A stretch of DNA of 64,000 bases from Siphonodentalium dalli (lineage: Eukaryota; Mollusca; Scaphopoda; Gadilida; Siphonodentaliidae), in contig CP136069.1 in the NCBI GenBank assembly GCA_032622095.1, forward strand, positions 10,000,036-10,064,035. Direction: 5' to 3'. Positions 30,014 through 41,107 of this stretch are shown here, piece after piece (the stretch's first letter is position 1; each line of letters opens with the position of its first letter). A model generated the notes under the pieces. It was not told the DNA's origin. It ran no database searches and saw only the letters and a list, made by a program, of their open reading frames with translations. The position numbers and the translations under genes are program-made.

Positions 30014-31690
30014 ACGGCCGAATTCTGGTCTCTGGTCTAGACCAGAGTTTCATGTAAACTATAGTCTAGACCAGGCCGAAACCACGGTGATCGCCATGTG
30101 TTACCCAGCTTCGATGTGAGTAAGCTGGGATTATTGGTAAGCACTGGTCCGTATTCTCGTCTTTTTGAAACTCAGGTTTACGTAAACCATGGTTTGCCTT
30201 CTTATTGTCATTCAAGCCTGTGTCGGTCTGTTCATAATTCGAACCAACTGGTAACGTACAAGTTATGGTAACAGAACCATATGTATTTTTTGGAAGCATT
30301 AATCTTTATGTTAACCAAAGAGGAATTGTGTTTTATTTATATGCCATGTGTCCCGGTGTCTAGGGTTTAGATGTTGAATTGGCCGTGTCTGGAACATTGA
30401 TAACAATAACTGGTTCATAGATCTTCATACTTTATATATGTATAAGTCTTTCTCGATAAGCACAGTACATAGGCGGAAGAACAGAGGTGTTGATATAGTA
30501 GCAAGGTTGTCGGATAAGTGAGTCTCCCGCTTCAGAGCACGGGTAGTTATTCCAACCTCTGATGTATCATGCCTTTAAATAAGGTCCGAGATACATGATA
30601 CACTTGGATATGACGTGTATTACTATACTGTCTTATAGAATGATACTGGCTTTATCCACCCTAACTTATACAATGGTTGCTACCAGTCATACCCACTTAA
30701 GAATGTGATCTTGTTAATTATGCGTGTGTGTTTCTACACTATATAATCTGTCTTCTATGTATTGTGCTTATCTATACAATTAACCCTAGCAGTTACAATC
30801 ACTGGGGAAAGGAAGTTTATCCTAGATTCCAGGAACACATATAACAACACATAACTATCGTATGTACTATCGGACACATGTAGAAGATAGATTATAATTA
30901 TATATGAACTGGACAAAATGTAATATAATCGATAATTATGTGTGTTATGGGTAATAGTCTACAACTGAGACCTAGTACCCCCCGGGTCTGAGATTTTTGT
31001 ATAAACCGAGACTTGAACCTGAGACGAGAATACCTTTTTCTGTTTTCGCAGTAACGATACAGATTGGTAATTTGATTGTCAATCATGCGTGCGTTTATCT
31101 GGCTTCACGGTGTAGTTTTAGTTATAACATCATTGCCGTGTTTGAAAGCATATTACCGTTAGATGGATTAAGTCACATTTTCGTGCTACTATTTCTGATA
31201 TGTTATCGATAGGTTTGGTTGACACGGTAAATAGGGAATGATAGTAGTTTTGCAATCGGAACGTAATCCGCATTGGATGCGGGTGTCTTTCGTTCCGTGT
31301 TTCTGAAATTAATTGAGGTCGGAGCTAGTTTTGATAGTACTAATTCATCATTTGATAATAAATTATTGCTGGACTGGATATACAATATAACAGCAAAAAC
31401 TCTCAAAATTATATTAAGACAGAATGAAAAATTGTGGTTCAAAATAAGGAAGTGTCCGATTAAATTGAATTAAATTAAAGTAAATGCATGAGCCCCTGCT
31501 CTTGATTAATGATTTATTTGGTCCAGTTTCTTAAGCCTTGACATTTCAAATTGGTTTATTTGTCATAATTTATCTTTAAACATGGATTTGGAACACAAAT
31601 TACATGGCAATCAATGGAAATATCTGCTATCGGGAGTGTGATACAATGCACCCATCTCGATTTTTATTCGATAATCCCCCCCGCCCCCGT
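30014..31690. mobile_element. ~1.7-kb block between ORF2 linker and RT
   Basis: It starts with CGGCCGAATTCTGGTCTC...GGTCTAGACC, the inverse of 4624-4653, and includes the dispersed repeat 30890-31040 (copy of 2829-2995). The rest (30080-30880, 31040-31690) is unassigned. Confidence 0.4.
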
Positions 31691-31699
31691 TATGACTAT

Positions 31700-33290
31700 T
31701 ATTTCGACCCTAGTGGTAAATGGCCAGACAATCTCCACTAACGTAGAACAAGCTGAACTATTCAATAACTATTTTTGAAATATCGCTACTGCCGATGACA
31801 CGGGTATCACGACACCCGTAAAATCTTTTGAACCATGGATACCAACACTAACTAAACTTAAATGTACATCGGAATCTGTTCAAACAGCACTTGAATCAGT
31901 AAATGCGTCAAAAGCTTGTGGTCCAGATATGATAAGTCCCAAACATCTAATGAACTGCGAACAATCATTATGTGTCCCCTCTCCGAACTGTTTACTGCAT
32001 ATATAGAAGAGTCTCGCTTCCCGCAAGCATGGAAACGATCTAACATTGTCCAAATACTAATAAATATGGCACATCGAACGTTTCAAATTATAGAGACCCA
32101 TCGCTTTACTTAGTTGTATATCAAAGGTATTTGAAAGGTGCATTTTTAACAAAATGTGGGAATTCTTGTCTACAAACGGACTCATATCAAAATATCAATC
32201 TGGGTTGGTTACTGGGGATTCGACTGTGCCCCAGCTTATCGATATGTACGACCACATGTATTCATCCTTGGCTATGGGGAAGGAGATACGATGCGTTTTT
32301 TGCGACATCAGTAAGACGTTTGACAAAGTTTGGCACCCGGTCTCTTATATCAATTAGAAAGAATAGGCATTAAAGGAGACTTGTTGAAATTAATAGAATC
32401 ATATATCACGAATCGTGACCAAAGAGTACTTATTGAATGGGAATATTCTGAGTGGAAACCCATGAAAGCTTTTGCGCCACATACTTGGCCCTCTGCTAGT
32501 TTTAGTCTATCTAAATGACATTACGGAAAATGTGAACTGTCATATACGCATATTTGCCGACGATACGTCGATAATCCCGACAGTCGAAGACCCAATTTTG
32601 GCGGCTTACATGATAAATAACGATATTGCGAGCTTGACAAACTGGTCACAACATGGTTTGTTACAATTAATCCTTCCAAAACGGAAATCCTCCTTATATC
32701 CCGTAAGAGCAACCCAGTTGACCACCCACCCCTTTATATGTCAGATGCTTCTATAAATAACGTGCCATACCACAAATATTTAGGCCTCTCCTTTAACGAT
32801 TGCGGTTTGTGGAATGCACACATTAACGATATTACCGATAGGGCATGGAAAGGGGTTAAGCAATTAAGAAGGTTCAAATATTCACTTGATAGGATAACTC
32901 TTCAAAAAATGTACTTTGCATATTCACTTCTATAATATGTCTCACCGGTATGGGACAACTGTTCAAAAACAGAGAGTGAACTGATAGAGAAAATACAGTA
33001 CGAAGCAGCCAGAATAATAACTGAAACGTCATCGTATATCAACTCGTTCTTATCCGCAACTACACGGAATGGAATGCACTCACTTACGAATCAGCTATTC
33101 CAAAAACCGTAAAGCTCATATATTTCACGAACAACTCCGTCTCAAATGTAGCTATCTTAATGATGATCTCTACAAGAATCACCTACTTCAGACGAACAAG
33201 TGCACATGTGGACTAATCGAAACAGCTGATCATTTCTGAATGTACTGTCCCAAATAATTGCGCATTAGAAACGAAACATTCTCTGTTTTC
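31700..33290 (+). pseudogene. CR1-like reverse transcriptase, copy 1 (3'-truncated)
   Basis: Broken frames contain SKACGPDMIS (about 31908), ISKVFER (about 32125), VFCDISKTFDKVWH (RT motif A, about 32298), ILGPLLVLVYLNDI (motif B region, about 32478) and RIFADDTSI (motif C FADD, about 32548). These are followed by KYLGLSF, RAWKGVKQLRRFKY and a C-terminal CTCGLIETADHF cysteine motif (about 33215). At least five frame changes or stops make it inactive. It ends abruptly at about 33290, where a second RT begins. Confidence 0.8.
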
Positions 33291-34850
33291 TACTTGTCAA
33301 AGGCATTTGAAAGATGAATATATAATAAAATAATAACATTTATATGGACATAGGCTAATTTCCAATTTACAGTCTGGCTTCACTGCAGCCGATGGTGCGG
33401 TATTCCAGTTAACAGACCATATTAGCAAGTCACTTGAAAATTGGACAGAAGTTCGGTGCACATTTATTGATATAAGTAAGGCCTTCGATAAAGTATGGCA
33501 TAAGGGTTTAATAAGCAAATTGGAACTTATTGGAATTGAAGTCAAATTACTGAGGCTAATGCAAAACTATTTTCTCATAGAGAGCAACGCGTAGTGCTAG
33601 AAAATACTACATCAGGGTGGGGTAAGATCAATGCTGGGGTCCATCAAGGATCAATAATTGGGCCTTTACTCTTTCTTATTGACATATATGACATAACACA
33701 TGGCGTTGTAAGTAATAATCGTTTTGTTTGCTGATGACACTTCAATATATCTTGCAGTGGAAGACCCAGTGTTGGCTGCAAACATATTAAATGAGGACAT
33801 GAAACAAATTGCAGATTGGGCAAACAAATGGTTGGTTAGTTTCAATCCTCAAACAAGAGAGACTATGTTGATTTCTCGTAAAAAGAATGAGACTTACCAT
33901 CCAACTCTTAACCTATCTGGAGTGACAACCCAAGAAGTAAAACACACACAATCATTTGGGATTGACATTTAATGATCAGGGTGAGTAGAGTAATAATATT
34001 GAGGACATACTTTCCCGGGCATGGAAAAGAGTGGGTATCCTTTGAAAAGCTAAATTTCAGTTACACAGGAGAGCACTTGAAAGGATATACTTTGCTTTCA
34101 TTCGACCCCTATTAGAATGTGCTAGCCCTGTTTGGGATAATTGGTCAGCTAAAGATTCAAGATTATTAGAAGAATTACAATATGAAGCTGCCAGAAATGT
34201 CACTGGGGCAGCTTAAAAAAAGGAAAATCTCCCTGAAGAGGCAGGGTGGGAGACATTTGTAGCCCGCAGAAAAAATGCCAAACTGATACAATTTCTGAAA
34301 ATGAAAATTGGTAAAGGGCCATCCTATCTCTACCACCTAGTCCCCAAAACGTCGCGATCAGCAGACAACTATGATATGAGATATAACCCATACGGGTACT
34401 TCCATATAATTACAATGCTCACAGGGACACTTTTCTCCCTTCAACAACTATCGAATGGAATAGATTGCATGATGATAAAAAATACTGTACCACTACAGAA
34501 GAATTCAAATAATATATTTACACAGATGCCTCTGAACCAAAATCTTATTATTACACGGCAACTAGTAAAGAAAGCCAAATTGTTCATACCAGGATACGAA
34601 CGAAGTGTAGCAATTTGAATTCAGATTTGAAAGACAATTTCCTCAAAGATGACCCATCATGTGCATGTGGAAGCATTGAAACCGCAGAACAATACCTCTT
34701 ACACTGCCGACTATTTATGGAGCAAAGAATAATATTCTTTGAGAATTTACCATATACTCTAACATGTGATATATTACTAAAAGAATCTGATAACTTATCA
34801 TCCGAAGAAAATGATCAAATATTTCGAGCCAGTTGGACTGTACATTGACA
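33291..34850 (+). pseudogene. CR1-like reverse transcriptase, copy 2 (5'-truncated)
   Basis: It starts inside the RT domain (LSKAFER), then LQSGFTAADGAVFQL (about 33370), FIDISKAFDKVWH (motif A, about 33462), VHQGSIIGPLLFLIDIYDI (about 33642) and LFADDTSIYLAVEDP (motif C, about 33724). It continues through RPLLECASPVWDNW, EELQYEAARNVTGA and the C-terminal CACGSIETAEQYLLHC motif (about 34663). Several frameshifts are present. A 5'-truncated head-to-tail neighbour is typical of non-LTR insertions. Confidence 0.82.
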
Positions 34851-35475
34851 GAACCGGTAGATTTCATAAATACTGCCACTGACTAAACACCAGCTTGATT
34901 AGCTCTGACGTCTAAATGTATATTACACATTGGCAAATGCACTGCTGAAGAATTAAAATTCAGTTAAATTATATATGCACCATAGTATGTATCACAGCAC
35001 AAGTGGAGTTTTCAATTGTACTTTTTTTTCTTCTTTATTAATATTAAATTATTCTAGTTTCTCTTTAAAACATCCTAGTCATACACTATTGACTTATAAG
35101 AGTATCGTATAGATACAGTTCATGGCAAATTTCAGTTACAATATATTTTCGAAAACTGTTACCCAATCATGACATTCCTTTATAGATGACCATGGTGCAA
35201 ATTTTCACCTGGAGCAAAAAAAAGCTAACTTGGCATATAGTAATCAACATATAACCATAATGAAATTATTTCTGATTCAGAAGTAACACACCGATGATAT
35301 GCTTTAAAAAACATTTTGCTTGTTGTCAGATCCTCCATATCTCACAATTGAAAAAACTCACCAAAAACAAGAAACGAAAAAATTGTATTTATAAAAATTC
35401 TTATAATGTAATTATTATATATTCATGTATATGTGAGAGCTAGAATAAATATTTTTGTTTACATCAAACCTTCTC
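34851..35475 (+). mobile_element. 3' UTR of the CR1-like element
   Basis: It is non-coding and follows copy 2. Its inverse complement is found at 57000-57550 and 59712-60262 (for example CATATCTCACAATTG, GCTAACTTGGCATATAGTA). All copies share an end near GAGAGCTAGAATAAATATT...GTTTACA. Confidence 0.75.
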
Positions 35476-35479
35476 TGTT

Positions 35480-36008
35480 TTAACCCACAGTCTCAGGAGA
35501 ACAGACATTCTATTGAAAGGATCCACTTCGTGCTCGATAAGCCTTAATCGTACCATATTCGAAGCAACTCAGTCATTTATATTTCTACAAATATATTCAA
35601 ATAAACTTATTATCAAACGTTAACTAACATTTCAAAGTTATCCTCTCGATCTGCTAATTGAATGAATTGAATTATTGCATCATGCAACCTGAGCAAAAAT
35701 AGCTCTGTTTATATAGGCATAACAATCAAGTGACTCCTCTCGACTGGCAATCTCTAAATTCGACCGTTACTTCATCCATGTCTCTGTTTTCCACTTCATA
35801 TCTTTTGTCTCCTATCTCTCGATCTCTAATTCTATCTTTCCACTACGCACATACTGTTCTTTTCTGAAGAGATGGCTCCATATAAGCATTTGGCGCTTGA
35901 TGTCAAATCCTCTTCTCTCTCAGACTTACCATACTTACATATATATATGAACATCATCTTATAAATTATTGTATAAATCTGGGATACAAAAATAAATAAT
36001 GTTTTCAC
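35480..36008. other. Unassigned
   Basis: AT-rich, with CT-rich stretches at about 35760-35930. No feature was recognised. Confidence 0.35.
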
Positions 36009-36009
36009 C

Positions 36010-37302
36010 AAGAACCAAAAATGGACAGACGGATTATTTATAACTAAACTTCAATCATCATCGTAGTTTTCGTCGTCATTATCATCGTCGTCATCGTAAG
36101 CATCTTCATCGTCATCGTCAACGCCGTCGTCATCGTCGCTGTCGTCATCGTAGTCATCACCATTATCATCAGCACAATCACCATCTCTATCTTCGTCGTA
36201 GTCATCGTCGTCGTAGTCATTACCATCATCGCTGCCGTCTTCGCCATCATCATTATCATCGCTGTCGTTGTAGTTATCATAATAACCGTTATCATCACCA
36301 CTGTCGTTGTCATAATCATCAACATCATCGCTGTCGTCGTATTCATCGTCAAATATGTTGTCGTACGGTCGTAATCATCATCATCGGTGCTGTCATCGTC
36401 GAAGCCACCATATTTCATCACTGTCGTCATCTAAGTCACCATCATCATTATCATCGTTGTCGTCGTAGTCATCATCATAATCATCGATGTTGTCGGCGTA
36501 GTCATCAACATCATCATCTCATCATCGATCTTGTCGTCGTATAGTCATCATACTCGCTGTTCGTTATCATCATTGTCGCTGTCGTCGTTGTCGTTATTAA
36601 TCATCGTCGTCATCATAATCATCGTCGTCGTTGTCGTCATCGCCGCTATTGGCAACATGCCAGTATCATCCTATTTATTACCATCATCAGTATAATATCC
36701 ATCGATGTCGACATCGTCATCATTATCATCATCATTATCGTTGTCGTTGATTTCATCGACGCCATCTGTGTCAATTACGATCACCGTCGAAGTTGTCGTA
36801 TATATAGTTGTTGTCGTCGTCACCATCAACGCTATCACCTTCCCCATCCGCACGCATTTAAGCCGTCCTCGTTTTCGACGTTATCGTCAAAAACACCATC
36901 AATTTATTACTTTGATGACGACAGCAATGATGGTGACCACGACGACGCCAACAATGATGATGATGATGACCACGACGACGACAGCGTTGATAATGATGAT
37001 GACGACGACAACGATGACGATGAAGACTACGACGACGGCAGCAATGATGATGACTACGACAGCGACAGCGATGTTGGTGATGACACGACGATAAAGATGA
37101 TGATGACTACGACGACGATAAAGATGATAACAATGTTGATAACTACGACGACGACAGCAATGATGATGATGGTGGTGACTATGACGACGATGAGGATGAT
37201 GATGATGATGATGACTACGACGACGATGATGATTGAAGTTTATTTGTAAAAATTCCGTTTGTCCAATTTTAATTCTTTTTTTCTATTTCAAAGAACCAAA
37301 AA
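36010..37302. repeat. Foldback-like element filled with GAT/GAC trinucleotide repeats that switch strand
   Basis: The left end (about 36022-36065) has ATGGACAGACGG...AACTTCAATCATCATCGT. The right end (37225-37270) is its inverted counterpart, ACGATGATGATTGAAGTT...CCGTTTGTCC. The interior is (CATCGTCGT)n-type on the plus strand to about 36900, then (GATGACGAC)n-type to 37235. A direct repeat AAGAACCAAAAA flanks it at 36010-36021 and 37291-37302 and may be a target duplication. Long frames encoding Met/Thr- or Ser/Asp-rich tracts are artefacts. Confidence 0.72.
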
Positions 37303-37689
37303 CAGCAGTGATTGTAGGTAATTTTGGTTATGTTTCCCCTAGTTTCTTTTCAAATATCTTTCTTGATATATTTTTTATAACAATTTAATTCATACCAAAA
37401 AGAAGTAAATTGTGTGAGGAATTCAATCATATTTATTTTTATATATTTATTGGCATACTTTTTATCGGTTTCGTAACTTTTGCAATCGATATTTCACACC
37501 ATTATCCGTGAACATTCACCTCGGCTTAGGAAACATATAATCGGTTTCATATGCCTCTAAGTTTGTGACATTGCACATCGGTACCATAAAATGATTGACT
37601 CGTTTGGTTTCCGAATTGTTTGCTAGCTTCAGAGGAGGGACATTCTTAGATATGCATTAAAGGAAATCCTTTCTCTGCGAAGAAACAGA

Positions 37690-38240
37690 TAGGTGTTTGG
37701 CGGAAAACCGATCTGGTTCTTCGCGAAGACCCAAATCGGTTCTTCGTTAGGATCCGATTTAGTTCTCCGTGAGAAACCCATCTGGTTCTTTCCGAAGAAC
37801 CAGATGGGTTCTTCGCGGAGAACCAAATTGGGCTTTTTAGTTCTTGGAATTGCCCCGGATAATTAGGTTCTTCGCGAAGAACCAAGACAATTGATCAAAA
37901 TTACTTGGTTCTTCGCGAAGAACCAAGAACATTTATGAGCAACCAACTGGTTCTTGGAAAGAACCAAATAGCTTAGTTGGTTCCGCCACAGGGACAGTTT
38001 GGTAATTGTCGTAATTGTAACACAGTTGTAGAACCAAAATTTGGTTCTTGGTAACAATTTTGTTCTTCATTTAGTTCTTCACTGATGTCAGAAATATTTC
38101 TTATTTGGTTCCTCGTCAAACCAATTGGTCCTTTGTTTGGTTCTTCAATAAATGGGTATAGAACCAATTGGTTCTTCGACTTTGAAGAACCAACTCTGTT
38201 GGTTCCGCCAGCGGGACAATTTTTAGAACCACCTAATAGT
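37690..38240. repeat. GGTTCTTCGCGAAGAACC palindrome cluster
   Basis: Perfect 18-bp palindromes lie at 37866-37883 and 37907-37924. Many half or degenerate copies (GGTTCTTGGAAAGAACC, AACCAGATGGGTTC, GGTTCCGCCA) extend over 550 bp. The cluster is flanked by unassigned sequence (37303-37620, 38240-38830). Confidence 0.8.
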
Positions 38241-38834
38241 CCAGGCACATTAGGTTTCACTAGTGCAAAAAATCCGGGAAAGCTGAATTTTTCAGGGATT
38301 AATAAGAACATGTTATGAACAACTTGGCAAAAGTCCCCTAGAATAGCGAGTTGAGCTTTTTGAGATATCTTGATTTTTCGGAATGGTTCAAATTCTGACG
38401 CAATTCCATCAAGCCATATGCGAATACAGTCATATGTAGGCTAATTTATGTACTCAATCTTCACACATACCAGTCCATCGTGGAGCAGGTGTCGATATAT
38501 ATGCGTAAATGATGCTAGAGCTTACTAATAGTCGATATTACATAATTGTGATGACATTTATTGCCGAAGAGAGAATATAAATCGCATGGTGATTCAAAAT
38601 TGTCCTAACAAAAGAGGGCGAGTAAAGATATTCAGACGACAATCAGCTAAAATATGAACCATTATACTAGAAAAGTGGTTAATTCAGACAAGGAAAGTGA
38701 TAAGATATATCGAACCATCACCATCGTTAAGATTGCACAGCCGGAAACATAACACTACCCCCTAAAACGTACGCCATGACTTTGAGTGTCTGAAAGTCAA
38801 AAATACCACATAATAGTCCTGGCGTTTGGCGTAA

Positions 38835-39377
38835 CAATTGTGCAAATGGTGCTAAAACTATGAAACTTGGCACATAGGTTCCTTATACACTATTAATCAT
38901 TTTCAGATATGTGGACATCGCGGCAGATCCTTCCTTGGCAACCGTTGCTATGCAACTATCCCACATCGAAGAAATACAAATATGACTGATATTATGGCAG
39001 TTTTAACTTACACCATGCAGCATTTTTATGGTGAAAATAATATTAGTTGTTTTTAGATAGGATCTGGCTGGAAAATTACCATAGTTCTTACTTACAGGGG
39101 TGGTAACGGTTGCAAGGGACATACCCGAAATCGAAAAATGCGAGCTGACTGATATTATGGTAGTTTTGACAAACTAATATAAACTACGTCATTATCATTT
39201 TATGGTGAAACAAATTTAATAGTTATTGTTAGTGTGGGTTTGACTTTAAAAATTACTATATATTTCTGGTAACGGTTCCTAGGGACATACCAGACATCGA
39301 AAAATGCACACATGACTGATATTATGGTAGTTTTAACAAACTAAACTACATTTTGTAACATTTTTATATTGGAAACA
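38835..39377 (+). repeat. ~150-bp tandem repeat (TGACTGATATTATGGTAGTTTT), plus orientation
   Basis: Three units contain GGCAACCGTTGCTA or GGTAACGGTT(G/C), CATCGAAAAATGC and TGACTGATATTATGG. Inverse copies lie at 55320-55860 and 58240-58570. Confidence 0.75.
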
Positions 39378-41076
39378 ATTATTATACTTCCATGGTGTAA
39401 CCAATGAAGTATATTGTTTTTGTACTGGTGCCGTTTTCCGTTTATTTGGAAATACTCAAAAAGTAATTGCACTAGAAACACGAAACCTGTAGTGAATATG
39501 TAGGCATCTGAGGTCTACTAAAAATAAAGGTATCCGCATGTCGGTCCAATGTTCCTTGGCGGAGTTATGGCCCTTTTACGATTATTTTTCACTATTATTA
39601 TTATTATACTCAACACTTTTGCAACGCCCAAATCTCTGAAAGTATTAGGATTAGAAAACTGAAGATTGGTAAGTATGTTGGGGTAAATGGGTTCTATGCC
39701 TTTGGCTCATAACGAATATTGTCCGCGATTACCCCGCGGAGTTATCTCCCTTTATATGAAAACATGTCATTTTATTATCTCGGAAATTATAAGGAGCAGA
39801 GCATCGAAAATTGGACCGTATGCACGCCTCGATATGCCCTACTGCCCACGGGCATCATAAAACTTGTGTCCGCGCTTTCCCTGAGGAGTTACCGCCCATA
39901 AATAGGCAAATCTCTATTTGATTTACTATGTTGTACTCTCATATCATTCCAGATAACTGCATTTGGATTTCATAGTCATGTTGACCGTTGTCAGTTTAGT
40001 CTGAGAACGAAAATTGAACAGGATCGGAAATATATTTTGACGCTGGGGTGGGGGCAAAATTTTCGAGAAAAAAAAGTTTTGATTGACATTCATCTATTTA
40101 AGTATGTGGATTCCCCGAACGAAAACAAACCCACACCGGAAAGGAGTTTTGAAATCCGATAAGAAATGCAAGAGTTACGGGCCCTCAAAGTTTGCAATTT
40201 GGGCCCATGTGGTTGTGACCACATCTCCTCCGAAGATGTCGAAGTTTGGATGTCAACTGATACGCCAACGTGTGCGGACGGAAGAGGGCACGCGGTGGGC
40301 CAAATTTTGCCAGTTTCGGTTCATTATTGTGGGTCTGGGGAGGGGTGGTCCGTGGTACCAATTTTTAATTCTTCTCGGAATCAGATGAAACTTGGAATAT
40401 AACATCTGCAACATCAGCCGATCTAGAAACTGAAAGAATTTCGAAAATCCATCGAAAACTGAAATAATTGCAGGCCGTCAAACTTTGCAATTTTTGGCCC
40501 ATGTGCTTGTGACCACATCTCCTCAGAAGATATCGAACATACGATGTCATCTGAAATGCAAATATGTGCGGACTGAAGAGGGCACGCGGTGGGCCAAATT
40601 TTGACAGTGTCGGTTCATTATTATGGGTCTGGGGAGGGCTGGTCCGTGGTACCAATTTTGTATTCTTCTCCGAATCAGATGAAAATTGGAATATAACATC
40701 TGCAACATCAGTCGATCTCGAAGCTGAAAACAAATCGTAAATCCGTTGGAGTATGGCGGAGATTTTAGCCGTCAAGTTTGAATTTGGGCCCATATGCTTT
40801 CCAATAATCAAAGTGTTATCCGTCTCCAAATCAGATGAAATTTAAACTATGCAATCTATGTCAGCAGCAAATCACAAAACTGGAAACAATTTTAAAATCC
40901 GTTGTAAACTAACGGAGTTACAGGGCCTCAAACTTAGCATTTTGTGCCAGGGGTTGATGTTTTCCCAATCCCGTCACCCAATTTGGAGGCAGGGGTGGGG
41001 TCACGTCCAAACACTTGAGATCAACCTACACATGTTAGGACAACATATAATCACCATCTATATCTATATTTGCGAA

Positions 41077-41107
<31 letters not shown>

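Noticed and set aside
36044-37094. Long frames rich in Met/Thr or Ser/Asp
   Set aside because: They arise from the GAT/GAC microsatellite and occur on both strands; no real protein is supported.
37866-37924. Heat-shock elements (TTCnnGAA)
   Set aside because: TTCGCGAA fits only two pentamers, the array is palindrome-based with no adjacent gene, and repeats decay without keeping HSE spacing.
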